Positions 1 through 8,896 of a stretch of DNA of 64,000 nt are shown in pieces. The position numbers and the translations under genes were made by a program. Source of the stretch: DATFVJ01 sp963727015 (lineage in GTDB: Bacteria; Actinomycetota; Actinomycetes; Streptosporangiales; Streptosporangiaceae); the NCBI GenBank assembly GCA_963727015.1, contig CAVSEV010000011.1:620001-684000 (forward strand), in the 5' to 3' direction. Positions within the stretch are counted from its first letter, which is position 1. Every line of letters starts with the position of its first letter. Below the pieces are notes generated by a model. That model did not search any database. It was not told where the DNA came from and worked only from the letters and a program-made list of their open reading frames with translations.

Positions 1-629
1 TGGCTGGGGTGGAAGCAGCACCCGGCGTGTACGGCACAGCCAACCTCAGCCAATCCTTCGAGATTGGTAACTCGCTTATCGCCGTGGTGAGCACGACCAG
101 CCACTACGCCAAGATCTACTATCGCGACAAGCTCTTCGGTGTCTGGCCGGTCAGCACCGGCGAGCCCGGCGACGACACCGCCAACGGCACCTACCTGACG
201 ATCGAGGAGGCCAACCCGACCTTGATGAGCGGACCGGGGTATACGAACTTCCCGGTGCCGTGGGCGGTGCGGTTCACCTGGAGCGGGAACTACATGCATG
301 ACGCGTACTGGTCAGTCGGGGAGCAGGGATACACGAACGTCAGCCACGGATGCGTGAACCTGTCCCCGGAAAACGCCGAGATCTACTACAACCTGGCCGT
401 GCCCGGAGACCCAGTGACGATCACGGGCAGCCCGGTTGCAGGCATGTGGGACGACGGATACACGGAATGGTTCCTGACCTGGAACCAGTTCCTGCGCGGC
501 AGCGCCACGCATGAGGCCGTCGAGTCGGGGCCGTCCGGCAGCTCGTTCGTCGACCCGGCCACGGTCCCCCCATCCACCGCGGCATCACCCCTCGCCACGT
601 CGCACGGGGGTAACGATCTCGCCAGCTGA
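1..629 (+). CDS. L,D-transpeptidase (YkuD domain), 5' end outside window
   Basis: Enzyme of the YkuD family, which forms 3->3 peptide cross-links in peptidoglycan outside the membrane. The catalytic signature SHGCVNLS is present, with the nucleophilic Cys codon near base 351, and an upstream His sits in YMHDAYW, as expected for the family. The frame stays open to base 1 and there is no signal peptide or N-terminal Ig-like domain, so the 5' part of the gene lies outside the window; the GTG at base 9 is only the first possible start seen here. The C-terminal 50 residues are a Ser/Pro/Thr-rich tail without further motifs. Confidence 0.85.
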   Translation, partial: AGVEAAPGVYGTANLSQSFEIGNSLIAVVSTTSHYAKIYYRDKLFGVWPVSTGEPGDDTANGTYLTIEEANPTLMSGPGYTNFPVPWAVRFTWSGNYMHDAYWSVGEQGYTNVSHGCVNLSPENAEIYYNLAVPGDPVTITGSPVAGMWDDGYTEWFLTWNQFLRGSATHEAVESGPSGSSFVDPATVPPSTAASPLATSHGGNDLAS

Positions 630-973
630 GCCGCGGTCAACGTCGCGCAAGTGACCGCGCCCTCAGCCAACCGTTGCTGGGCTGCCGGGATCCAATACCG
701 GCTGGCCAAGCTGGCCGCGGGCGACCATCGTGACGAACTGGTACACGGCGTCTTCCGCCGCCGACAGCGGTCCCGGGCGGGCGTGCTCGGATTCCAGCCC
801 GCGCTGGACAGATTCGCAGGCACGCCAGCCGCCGCTCGCTCCGTCAAGCGACATCGTCCGCATGCCATCGCGCAAGTCCACTCCAGCCGCCCACCCAGGT
901 TGCCTGGCGCCGCGTAGTTCCCGCCGCTCCGGGCCGGTGCGCTACGAGCGTCACCCTCGGCCGTGAGGTTCAC

Positions 974-998
974 CCGTCACGTGCCCAGCACGTGACGG
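974..998. terminator. Perfect 11-bp hairpin, possible terminator
   Basis: CCGTCACGTGC and GCACGTGACGG face each other across a 3-nt loop. There is no T-tract, as is common in high-GC actinobacterial terminators. It lies 345 bp after the L,D-transpeptidase stop, so a role in ending that transcript is inferred only. It contains CACGTG but not the parS consensus. Confidence 0.4.
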
Positions 999-1092
999 AC
1001 AGCCAGCCCGCCGCCCTGTGAGCCGGCCGATCGCAAAAGCAACTGTGCGCGATGCTCCCGCCACTCACGATCCCATTGGCGTGGCGTCATTT

Positions 1093-1147
1093 CCATGATC
1101 GTGGTACCTAACCCGCTCATACAGCGGGTTAGGTACCACGATCATGG
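1093..1147. repeat. Perfect 25-bp inverted repeat with 5-nt loop
   Basis: The left arm 1093-1117 (starting CCATGATCGTGG) is the exact reverse complement of the right arm 1123-1147; the loop is CATAC. The structure lies in a gene-free stretch 110 bp from the 3' end of tRNA-Ile. It is longer and more perfect than most intrinsic terminators and has no T-tract. It resembles the hairpin at 55952-56000 in having a 5-nt loop and ATCGTG/CACGAT in its arms, which suggests a dispersed hairpin family. Confidence 0.8.
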
Positions 1148-1257
1148 GCTGGCTACCGCGAAACACCGACGCCCAGGCGCCTCGGGGAGGTCCAGGGGTC
1201 GTCCCCGGGCATATACCGCGGGCACCGGCGAAGGAAGCCGAGCAGACACCCGACTCG

Positions 1258-1331
1258 TGGGCCTGGATGGACTTGAACCATCGGCCTCGTCCTTATCAGG
1301 GACGCGCTCTAACCGACTGAGCTACAGGCCC
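1258..1331 (-). tRNA. tRNA-Ile (GAT)
   Basis: On the minus strand a 74-nt cloverleaf can be drawn: acceptor GGGCCTG pairs with CAGGCCC, the D arm contains AGCTCAGTCGGTTAGAGC, the anticodon loop is CTGATAA with anticodon GAT, the T loop is TTCAAGT, and the discriminator base is A. CCA is not encoded. In actinomycetes tRNA-Ile and tRNA-Ala usually follow gyrA; here tRNA-Ala is not seen within the window. Confidence 0.95.
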
Positions 1332-1449
1332 ATGAGTAGCAAACGCTGGTGAAGATTACCGCATCCGCTGCGCCGGCGAGAAGCGGGGGGTGCGACGGGC
1401 GGGCAGCATCCCGGCGCGCCTGCGTCGCAGGCACGAGCGGGCGGACGCC

Positions 1450-3338
1450 TCAGTCCGTCTCTCGCAGCGTAACCTCGATGCCTCCGATCAGGTCCGAGGC
1501 AACGTTGTAGAGGACCGAGCCAACGGTTGAGAGAGCGGTAATCAAGACCACATTGATCGTGCCGATGATGGCTGTGTAGCCGAGGATGCGCGACGCGGAG
1601 AACCAGGTCGCAGTGCTAACACCGGGTGATCCCTGACCCGAGGTCACGTTCTGGATGGTCTTCTGCAGCGAGTCGAATACACCGAGCCCGGCAAGCGCGC
1701 CATAGAGCACGGCCACCGCGACGAACAGCACGATGAAACAGACCAGTGAGATCACGAAGCTGAACTTCATGACGGACCACGGATCGATCCGTACCACCGC
1801 CAGTTGCGCACGGCGCGGCATCTTCGCCTGCGCCTGAGCGGCTTTGGCCTGTCCGCGGCCGACCTTGGCCGGGCGTTGCTGCCCGGCGCGCGCCGCCGCC
1901 GCGGCGGAGCGGGCGCGGACGCAGCCGGGGGCGCGGCGGGCGTGTCGAGCCAGCCGAGATGCTGGCCAGGCGGGGCAGCGGCATTCCCCAGTCGAGCGCT
2001 TCCTGGCGCGGTACTACCCGGCCCGGTACTACCTGGCCCGGTACTACCTGGGCCGGCGCTTCCTGGCCCGGCGCCACCTGGCCCGTTAGTACCGGGCCCT
2101 GTACTGCCTGGGCCGGCGCTTCCTGGCCCGGCGCCACCAGGTACGTTGCCGCCGGGCACTTGCGTACCAGGCCTTAGACCACCGGGTGCGGTTTCCGCAC
2201 CCGGCGCACCCGGCGTACGCCCGTCAGGCGGCGCGTCGATGTGCACCTGCTCGCCAGCGGGTGGAATCGGAATCCCCGGCGGCGTCGGCGTTCCGAACTT
2301 CGCCGGCGGACCAAACGGCTCGCCGGAACCGAAGGGCGTCGATCTGCCCGCCGGCGCAGTCGAACCGGGCGGCGGCGCCGCCGATTGCGGCACACCCGGC
2401 TGGGGCGCGGCCGACTGCGGTCCGGTCGCGCCTGGTTTGAACGGATCTGTCGTCGGCGTTGCTGACGCGGACGGCGCGCCACGGGCCGGACGCGCGACCA
2501 AGTCGGCAGGCAAGGGGACTACTGGTTCCTGGGGCTTCGGTCCTGACCCGGGCGGGTCGCTCGGCCATTGCCCGACCATCGTGCGGCCATCCACGGTGAC
2601 CTCCTCCGGAAATCCCGGGCCGTGAGCGGCCACATCGTTGTCAGGTTCCCATGGCGGTACGGCAGCGTTCAAGCCGCTACCTGCCCTTACCGACGTACCC
2701 CCGGACTGTGGCGCATTCACCGCCGTAGCCCCATTTTGCGGCTGGATTGTGTCTTTGTCCCGTCGCGAGGTGTCCGTTCCTTCGGCTGTCGCATCCTTGG
2801 CATGTGCCACGTTGTCCTTCCCGGGCCGGGTGCCGTCGTTGCCGGGTCGCGTGTCATCGTTGCCAGGTCGCGGAGAAAATTCCTGGCCTCCTTGCTCTTC
2901 CACCTTGGCGGTCACCCTGCCCGACGCGCTCCCGTCGGCGGTCGCCGCCACAGCACGAGTGGCGGCAGGGTGACGCACCTTGACGAATCGGCCGTTGGCG
3001 CCGCGTATTGGACGATTCCTGCCCGCCGCCCGTGTCCCCGGCGCAGAGCCAGAACCACCCGCAGAGCCCGCACCACCCGAACGGCCATTGCCATCCGGAC
3101 GGCCATTGCCATCCGAAGAACCAGAACCTCCCGGACGGCCATTGCCACCCGGACGATCCGCATCACCCGCCGAACCACGACTGGCCGACGCGCCGTCATT
3201 TCGGCTCGTACCACTGTCGACGACAGGGTCACTACCTGCGGCAACGCCATTTCTGGCTGCTGCGCCTGCCCTGCCCCCATGGTCATCCGGACGGCTGCCC
3301 AAGCCCGAAGGCTGGTCACCATTCTCCGGAGAAGTCAC
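1450..3338 (-). CDS. DUF3566 membrane protein with apparent frameshift
   Basis: This family is encoded just downstream of gyrA in most actinobacteria; its role is not established. The long N-terminal part, read from the ATG at 3338, is hydrophilic and low in complexity (Gly/Ser/Asn then Pro/Gly repeats). The conserved C-terminal part (RIDPWSVMKFSF, then two membrane segments near 1675-1760 and 1490-1570) is in another frame. That second frame is open upstream through an Ala/Lys/Gln-rich segment ending AQAQAKMPRRAQ, which fits the family's pre-membrane region. One extra base around 1880-1931 would join the two into 629 residues. Either the base was lost in assembly or the gene is broken. The ATG at 1821 could also start a 123-residue membrane-only form. 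Confidence 0.75.
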
Positions 3339-3397
3339 CGGTCAGTCTCCCTCCGCACCGCGGACTCGAGTCGGTGGCCGGGGGGTTCGCGGAAACA

Positions 3398-6094
3398 CTA
3401 AATGCCGTCCGAATCTGGGCCGTCCAGTTCCGGGCCGTCCGAATCTGGGCCGTCCAGTTCCGGGCCGTCCAGTTCCGCGCCGCCGGATACTGCCCCGCCG
3501 GGCTCTGTACCGTCGGATCCCGTACCGTCCGAATCTGGACTATCGGTATCTGTATCAGCCGCCATGGCGTCCACAACGGATTCACCGCCGACGTCGTCCA
3601 GGGATTCTGCGTTCCTGGCGATCGCCACGACGCTGTCGCCGGAGGCCAGGTTCATCAGGCGCACTCCCATTGTCTGGCGGCCAGATCGCTTGATCTCGCC
3701 CGCCCCGGTGCGGATGACTCCACCCGCCGACGTAATTGCGAACACCTCGTCCTCCGGCCGGACCATGAGGGCGCCTACCAGACCGCCGCGCGCGTCGACG
3801 ATCTTGGCTGTGACGACGCCCCTTCCGCCCCGGTTCTGCACAGGATACTGGTTTGCGGAAGTCCGTTTTGCGTAGCCTCCCTCGGTCGCTATTAGCACAT
3901 CCTCGTCTTCCTGCACCACGTGCATACCCAGCAGTTCGTCGCCATCAACAAAACGCATCCCGATGACGCCCGAAGTCGCGCGTCCCATCGGCCGCAGCGC
4001 GTCGTCACTGGCGTGGAACCTGATCGCCTGCGCGCGGCGGCTGATCAGCAGCAGGTCGTCCTCCGGGTTCACCAGCCTGGCGCGGATCACCTCATCGTCG
4101 TCGCGCAGGATGATGGCGATGATCCCGCCGGAGCGCGGCGAGTCGAACTCGGTCAGCCGTGACTTTTTCACCAGCCCACCTCGGGTGGCGAGAACCAGGT
4201 AGGGAGCGATCTCGTAATCGCGCAGGTCAAGCACCTCGGCGATGTGCTCGTCCGGCTGGAAGGCGAGCAGGTTGGCCACGTGCTGGCCCCGGGCGTCGCG
4301 CGCGGCCTCTGGCAGTTCGTACGCCTTCGCACGGTAGACGCGGCCCTTGTTGGTGAAGAACAGGATCCAGTGGTGCGTGGTGGTGACGAAGAAATGTTCG
4401 ACAATGTCATCTTGGCGCAGCTGCGCCCCGCGCACTCCCTTGCCGCCGCGGCGCTGCGCGCGGTAGAGATCGGTCTTCGTCCGCTTGGCGTACCCGCCGC
4501 GGGTGATGGTGACAACAACGTCTTCCTCGGCAATCAGGTCCTCCATGGACACGTCGCCGTCGTAGGGGATGATCTTCGTCCGGCGGTCGTCGCCATACCT
4601 GTCCACGATCTCGTCGAGTTCGCTTCCGACGATCTGCCGCTGGCGGGCAGGCGAGCCGAGAATGTCGGTGTAGTCCGCGATCTTGGCCATGAGCTCGTCG
4701 TACTCGTCGACGAGCGCCTGGCGCTCCAGCGCGGCAAGCTTGCGCAGCTGCATGTCGAGGATCGCGCCCGCCTGGATCTCGTCGATCTCAAGGAGATCCA
4801 TCAGGCCCTGCTGGGCAGCGGCGGCCGATGGGCTCGACCGGATCAGAGCGATCACCTCGTCGATCCTGTCGATTGCCTTGAGCAGGGCACGCAGGATGTG
4901 GGCCCGGTCCTCGGCCTTTTGCAGCAGGAAACGCGTGCGGCGGACGACGACGTCAATCTGGTGTGCCACCCAGTACGTGATGAACTGGTCCAGGCGCAGC
5001 GTCCGCGGCACACCGTCGACCAACGCCAGCATGTTGGCACCGAACGTGTCCTGCAGTTGCGTGTGCTTGTAGAGGTTGTTCAGCACGACCTTGGCGACGG
5101 CATCCCGTTTGAGCACGATCACCAGTCGCTGCCCGGTGCGTCCGCTGGTCTCATCGCGGACGTCGGCGATCCCGGTGACGCGCCCGTCCTTAACCAGCTC
5201 CGCGATCTTGAGAGCAAGGTTGTCGGGGTTCACCTGGTAGGGAAGCTCGGTGACAACCAGGTTGGCACGCCCCTTAACGTCCTCCTCGACCTCGACCACC
5301 GCGCGCATCGTGATAGACCCGCGCCCGGTCCGGTATGCCTCCTCGATGCCGCGCCGCCCGACGACCAGGCCGTGCGTCGGGAAATCCGGGCCCTTGATCC
5401 GCTCGATGAGCGCGTTCAGCAGCCTTTCGTGGCCGGCGCCGCTGTCGTCTTGCGCGATCTCGTCGTAGTTGTCCAGGTACCAGTGCACCCCGGCAGCGAT
5501 TTCGCGCAAGTTATGCGGCGGGATGTTGGTCGCCATCCCGACCGCGATCCCGGCGGAGCCGTTTACCAGGAGGTTCGGGAACCGTGAGGGCAGCACGACC
5601 GGTTCGGGCGATCGGCCGTCATAGTTCGGCCGGAAGTCGACCGTGTCCTTCTCGATGTCGCGCAGCATCTCCATGGCGAGCGGCGCGAGCCTGCACTCGG
5701 TGTAGCGCATCGCCGCCGGCGGGTCGTTGCCTGGCGAGCCGAAGTTGCCCTGGCCGTCGATCAGCGGCATCCGCATGGACCATGGCTGGGCGAGGCGGAC
5801 AAGAGCGTCGTAGATCGCCGAGTCGCCGTGCGGGTGGTACTGCCCCATGACGTCACCGACCACCCGCGAGCACTTGAAATACCCGCGGTCGGGGCGGTAG
5901 CCGCCGTCGTACATGGCGTACAGCACGCGGGTGTGCACCGGCTTGAGGCCATCGCGGACGTCGGGGAGGGCGCGGCCGACGATGACCGACATCGCGTAGT
6001 CGATGTAGCTGCGCTGCATCTCCGTCTGGATGTCGACTGGCTCGACGCGGCCACCCTCCGGCGGCGGCGCCCCGGGTGTTTCTACGTCTGTCAC
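3398..6094 (-). CDS. gyrA: DNA gyrase subunit A
   Basis: Breakage-rejoining subunit of gyrase, which forms an A2B2 complex with GyrB and introduces negative supercoils. The catalytic Tyr is Y131 in AAMRYTECR. The quinolone-resistance region reads YHPHGDSAIYD with Ser92 and Asp96, the drug-sensitive residues at the positions equivalent to E. coli Ser83 and Asp87. The GyrA-box is present as QRRGGKG in the C-terminal beta-pinwheel. The last 45 residues are an acidic Asp/Gly/Ser-rich repeat tail. The start is GTG with AGGA six bases upstream. It is separated from gyrB by 346 bp, so it may have its own promoter. At 898 residues it is slightly longer than usual because of the tail. Confidence 0.98.
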   Translation of the reverse strand: MTDVETPGAPPPEGGRVEPVDIQTEMQRSYIDYAMSVIVGRALPDVRDGLKPVHTRVLYAMYDGGYRPDRGYFKCSRVVGDVMGQYHPHGDSAIYDALVRLAQPWSMRMPLIDGQGNFGSPGNDPPAAMRYTECRLAPLAMEMLRDIEKDTVDFRPNYDGRSPEPVVLPSRFPNLLVNGSAGIAVGMATNIPPHNLREIAAGVHWYLDNYDEIAQDDSGAGHERLLNALIERIKGPDFPTHGLVVGRRGIEEAYRTGRGSITMRAVVEVEEDVKGRANLVVTELPYQVNPDNLALKIAELVKDGRVTGIADVRDETSGRTGQRLVIVLKRDAVAKVVLNNLYKHTQLQDTFGANMLALVDGVPRTLRLDQFITYWVAHQIDVVVRRTRFLLQKAEDRAHILRALLKAIDRIDEVIALIRSSPSAAAAQQGLMDLLEIDEIQAGAILDMQLRKLAALERQALVDEYDELMAKIADYTDILGSPARQRQIVGSELDEIVDRYGDDRRTKIIPYDGDVSMEDLIAEEDVVVTITRGGYAKRTKTDLYRAQRRGGKGVRGAQLRQDDIVEHFFVTTTHHWILFFTNKGRVYRAKAYELPEAARDARGQHVANLLAFQPDEHIAEVLDLRDYEIAPYLVLATRGGLVKKSRLTEFDSPRSGGIIAIILRDDDEVIRARLVNPEDDLLLISRRAQAIRFHASDDALRPMGRATSGVIGMRFVDGDELLGMHVVQEDEDVLIATEGGYAKRTSANQYPVQNRGGRGVVTAKIVDARGGLVGALMVRPEDEVFAITSAGGVIRTGAGEIKRSGRQTMGVRLMNLASGDSVVAIARNAESLDDVGGESVVDAMAADTDTDSPDSDGTGSDGTEPGGAVSGGAELDGPELDGPDSDGPELDGPDSDGI

Positions 6095-6191
6095 CTGTCG
6101 TCCTTTCTCGGATTTCGCTCGGTTTCCTGATACGTGAATCGGCGGATTCTCATCCAGCAGTGAGCGGGCCGCTACAGTCTGCGGGAAGATG

Positions 6192-6211
6192 CCGAGGGGT
6201 TGTCCCCTCGG
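6192..6211. terminator. 8-bp perfect hairpin, possible terminator or attenuator
   Basis: CCGAGGGG pairs with CCCCTCGG across the 4-nt loop TTGT. It lies 98 bp upstream of the gyrA start and 230 bp after gyrB. There is no T-tract. It could end readthrough from gyrB or act in the gyrA leader. Confidence 0.4.
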
Positions 6212-6354
6212 GGCAATACGGTCTTAACGGCCGCCGCGCACAGATTCACCCGTTCGGCCGCGGATCCGCGGCGGGTCTGCGCGCTGCCGGGCCAGCCGTC
6301 ACTTTCGCTGTGCCAAGTCCTCAAGGGCGGGCCGCCGTCGCGATGCCGTCGGCT

Positions 6355-6409
6355 TTCATGATCGCGGCAATGTTTTGGCAGGTCATGCACAAATTCCCGC
6401 GATCACGAA
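6355..6409. repeat. Imperfect stem-loop just after gyrB
   Basis: TGATCGCGG at 6359-6367 pairs with CCGCGATCA at 6397-6405; the outer bases 6355-6357 and 6407-6409 extend the stem after one mismatch. The arm core ATGATCGCGG is close to ATGATCGTGG in the perfect hairpin at 1093-1147. It begins 32 bp after the gyrB stop, where a 3'-end structure would be expected. Confidence 0.5.
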
Positions 6410-6440
6410 TTGGTTAGCGTTCTGGTCATGTGTCGCACCC

Positions 6441-8378
6441 CTAGATGTCGAGGAACCTGACGTCCTTGGCGTTGCGCTGGATGAACGCACGCCTCGCCTC
6501 GACGTCCTCGCCCATCAGCACGCTGAACAATTCGTCGGCCTGCGCGGCGTCATCGAGGGTGACCTGCAGAAGCACACGGTTGGCGGGGTCCATCGTCGTG
6601 TCCCACAGTTCGGTGGCGTTCATCTCACCGAGGCCCTTGAAGCGCTGTATCCCGTCGCGGGACCTCGGGTCCTTGCGCCCCGCCGCGATGCCCGCCTCGA
6701 TCAGCACGTCACGTTCGGCATCAGAGTAGGCGTATTCGGGCTGAGCGCCCCGGCCCTCCCATTTGATCTTGTAGAGCGGCGGCTGGGCGAGATAGACGTG
6801 ACCGGCCTCGATCAGCGGCTTCATGAACCGGAACAGCAGCGTCAGCAGCAGGGTCCTGATGTGCTGGCCGTCGACGTCGGCGTCAGCCATGAGGATGATC
6901 TTGTGGTAGCGCAGCCGGGAGATGTCGAAGTCGTCGTGGATTCCGGTGCCAAGCGCGGTGATCATCGCCTGGACCTCGTTGTTGCGCAGCACCCGGTCGA
7001 TGCGGGCCTTCTCGACATTCAGGATCTTGCCCCTGATCGGCAGGATCGCCTGGAAGAGGGGGTCGCGGCCGCCCTTGGCGGAGCCCCCGGCCGAGTCACC
7101 CTCGACGACATAGATCTCACTGCGCGCAGGGTCGGCCGACTGGCAGTCGGCTAGCTTGCCTGGCAAAGAGGTGGATTCGAGCAGGCTCTTGCGGCGGGTG
7201 AGATCACGGGCCTGCCTGGCCGCGATCCTGGCCCGGGCGGCCTGGGTAGCCTTGTTGATGACCTCCTTGGCCTCACCTGGGTTGCGGTCCAGCCAGTCGC
7301 GCAGGTGCTCGTTGACCACGCGCTGCACGAACGACTTGGCCTCGGTGTTGCCGAGCTTGGTTTTGGTCTGGCCTTCGAACTGCGGCTCGGCAAGCTTGAT
7401 CGAGACGATCGCGGTGAGTCCCTCGCGCACATCCTCGCCGCTGAGATTCTCGTCCTTCTCCCTGAGGAGCTTCTGCTCGCGCGCGTACCTGTTGACGATC
7501 GAAGTGAGCGCGGCGCGGAAGCCCTCCTCGTGGGTACCGCCTTCCGCGGTGTTGATCGTATTGGCGAAGGTGTGGACCGACTCGGAGTAACTGCTCGTCC
7601 ACTGCATCGCGATCTCCACCGCGATGCCCTGACCCTCCTCGGCGAACTCGATCACGGAACCGTGCACGGGTTCCTTCGAGGCGTTCAGGTAGCGGACGAA
7701 GTCGGTGATCCCGCCGTCGTACCTATAGCTGACAACATGCGGCTCGCCGTTAATGTGGTCGGGACGCTCGTCGGTCAGCGTGATCGCCAGGCCGCGGTTG
7801 AGGAACGCCATCTCTTGCAGCCGCCTGGACAGCGTCTCGAAGTTCCACGCGGTGGTCTCGAATACCGACTCGTCCGGCCAGAAGGTGATCGTCGTCCCGG
7901 TCTCGTCCGTGGGCTCGCCCCGCACGACAGGACCGGTCGGCTGCCCGATGTGGTAGGACTGCCGCCACAGGTGGCCGTCCCTGCGGACCTCGACATCGAG
8001 GCGGGACGATAGGGCGTTCACCACAGAAACGCCGACCCCGTGCAGTCCGCCTGAGACTGCGTAGGATTTGCCGTCGAACTTGCCACCCGCGTGCAGAGTG
8101 GTCAGGACGACTTCTACCGCGGGCCGCCTTTCGACCGGATGGTCATCCACAGGGATGCCCCGGCCATTGTCGAACACCCTGACGCCGCCGTCTGCGAGCA
8201 GGGTGACGTCAGTGCGGTCGCAATAGCCGGCGAGGGCTTCGTCCACCGCGTTGTCCACAACCTCGTACACCAGGTGGTGGAGGCCGCGCTCCCCGGTCGA
8301 GCCGATGTACATACCGGGGCGCTTGCGGACCGCCTCGAGTCCCTCGAGGACCGTGATCGAGCGTGCGTCGTAGGACAA
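6441..8378 (-). CDS. gyrB: DNA gyrase subunit B
   Basis: ATPase subunit of gyrase. In order: a GHKL ATPase domain with EVVDNAVDE and DNGRGIPVDDH (about residues 39-80) and GGLHGVGVSVVNALS; a transducer domain; the TOPRIM domain with YVVEGDSAGGSAKGG and MADADVDGQHIRTLL, whose acidic residues bind magnesium; and the C-terminal QRFKGLGEMN. At 645 residues it has the normal actinobacterial length without the E. coli insertion. The start codon is TTG, supported by a strong Shine-Dalgarno sequence (AGGAGGAG, seven bases upstream). A 518-bp repeat-rich leader separates it from dciA. Confidence 0.98.
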   Translation of the reverse strand: MSYDARSITVLEGLEAVRKRPGMYIGSTGERGLHHLVYEVVDNAVDEALAGYCDRTDVTLLADGGVRVFDNGRGIPVDDHPVERRPAVEVVLTTLHAGGKFDGKSYAVSGGLHGVGVSVVNALSSRLDVEVRRDGHLWRQSYHIGQPTGPVVRGEPTDETGTTITFWPDESVFETTAWNFETLSRRLQEMAFLNRGLAITLTDERPDHINGEPHVVSYRYDGGITDFVRYLNASKEPVHGSVIEFAEEGQGIAVEIAMQWTSSYSESVHTFANTINTAEGGTHEEGFRAALTSIVNRYAREQKLLREKDENLSGEDVREGLTAIVSIKLAEPQFEGQTKTKLGNTEAKSFVQRVVNEHLRDWLDRNPGEAKEVINKATQAARARIAARQARDLTRRKSLLESTSLPGKLADCQSADPARSEIYVVEGDSAGGSAKGGRDPLFQAILPIRGKILNVEKARIDRVLRNNEVQAMITALGTGIHDDFDISRLRYHKIILMADADVDGQHIRTLLLTLLFRFMKPLIEAGHVYLAQPPLYKIKWEGRGAQPEYAYSDAERDVLIEAGIAAGRKDPRSRDGIQRFKGLGEMNATELWDTTMDPANRVLLQVTLDDAAQADELFSVLMGEDVEARRAFIQRNAKDVRFLDI

Positions 8379-8896
8379 GTGGGAACTCCTCCTAATGGGA
8401 CTCCTGTCCGAGGATGGGCGCCACGAGGCCGCCTGCGCGATCGCTCGCCACTGAGCTACCTTGCGGGGGCAGCCTTCTTGTGCTGCCTTGCTGGGCCGCC
8501 TTTTGTACTGTCTTGCTGGGCCGCCTTTTCGTGCTGCCTTGCTGGGCCGCCTTCCTGCGGGCTGCCTTCCTGGCTTGCCTGTTCGGGCTGCCTTGCTGTG
8601 CCTGCCTTGCTGGGCCTGCCCTACTGTGCCTGCTCCTCATGCCGCTCGCCTGCGCTCACGCGCTGCTCGCGGACTCGATTGATCGCTTACCTGTGCGTAC
8701 TCGCTTGCTGGCGCGCACGTACTCGCACGCGTCGCTCGCGGTCGGTCGTCTACCCCGGGCGCATATACATGTTACCTGGCAGAAGCAGGTTTCTGGGCCA
8801 GGAACAGGCCGCTAGGTCACCTCTTTACGCGGCTAGAGTGCGCAGTAGCGGCCGAACGGCGGCTGCGTGAGCCCCCCTACGCGAGGCGGCGGTCAT
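8379..8896. repeat. gyrB leader with direct repeats
   Basis: This spacer contains three exact copies of TTGCTGGGCCGCCTT at 8488-8502, 8513-8527 and 8539-8553, with weaker copies on either side to about 8625. An 82-codon minus-strand frame (8392-8640) crosses the repeats and would encode a very basic Lys/Arg/Gln/Ser-rich peptide ending 13 bp before gyrB. Its many AGG/AGA codons are unlike neighbouring genes, so coding is doubtful. The gyrB promoter should lie here. Confidence 0.55.

Larger units (their letters stand above)
630..1257. other. Gene-free stretch between L,D-transpeptidase and tRNA-Ile
   Basis: No reading frame here has a recognisable product. The stretch contains two perfect hairpins, annotated separately at 974-998 and 1093-1147. 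A 72-codon minus-strand frame at 663-881 has fairly G/C-rich wobble positions but no convincing ribosome binding site or similarity I recognise. Confidence 0.6.
6095..6440. other. gyrB-gyrA intergenic region
   Basis: This 346-bp spacer holds no gene. It has a perfect 8-bp hairpin at 6192-6211 (CCGAGGGG, loop TTGT, CCCCTCGG) and a longer imperfect one just after the gyrB stop at 6355-6409. A spacer this large suggests that gyrA has its own promoter, but no clear promoter motif was identified. Confidence 0.6.

Noticed and set aside
663..881. 72-codon minus-strand frame after the L,D-transpeptidase
   Set aside because: Wobble positions are fairly G/C-rich, but there is no proper ribosome binding site and no similarity I recognise.
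974..998. CACGTG-containing palindrome as a third parS
   Set aside because: It lacks the GTTTC/GAAAC flanks of parS; it is a plain hairpin.
4244..5587. Long plus-strand frame (447 codons) opposite gyrA
   Set aside because: It is the antisense shadow of gyrA; high-GC genes give long open frames on the other strand. The gyrA frame has all family motifs.
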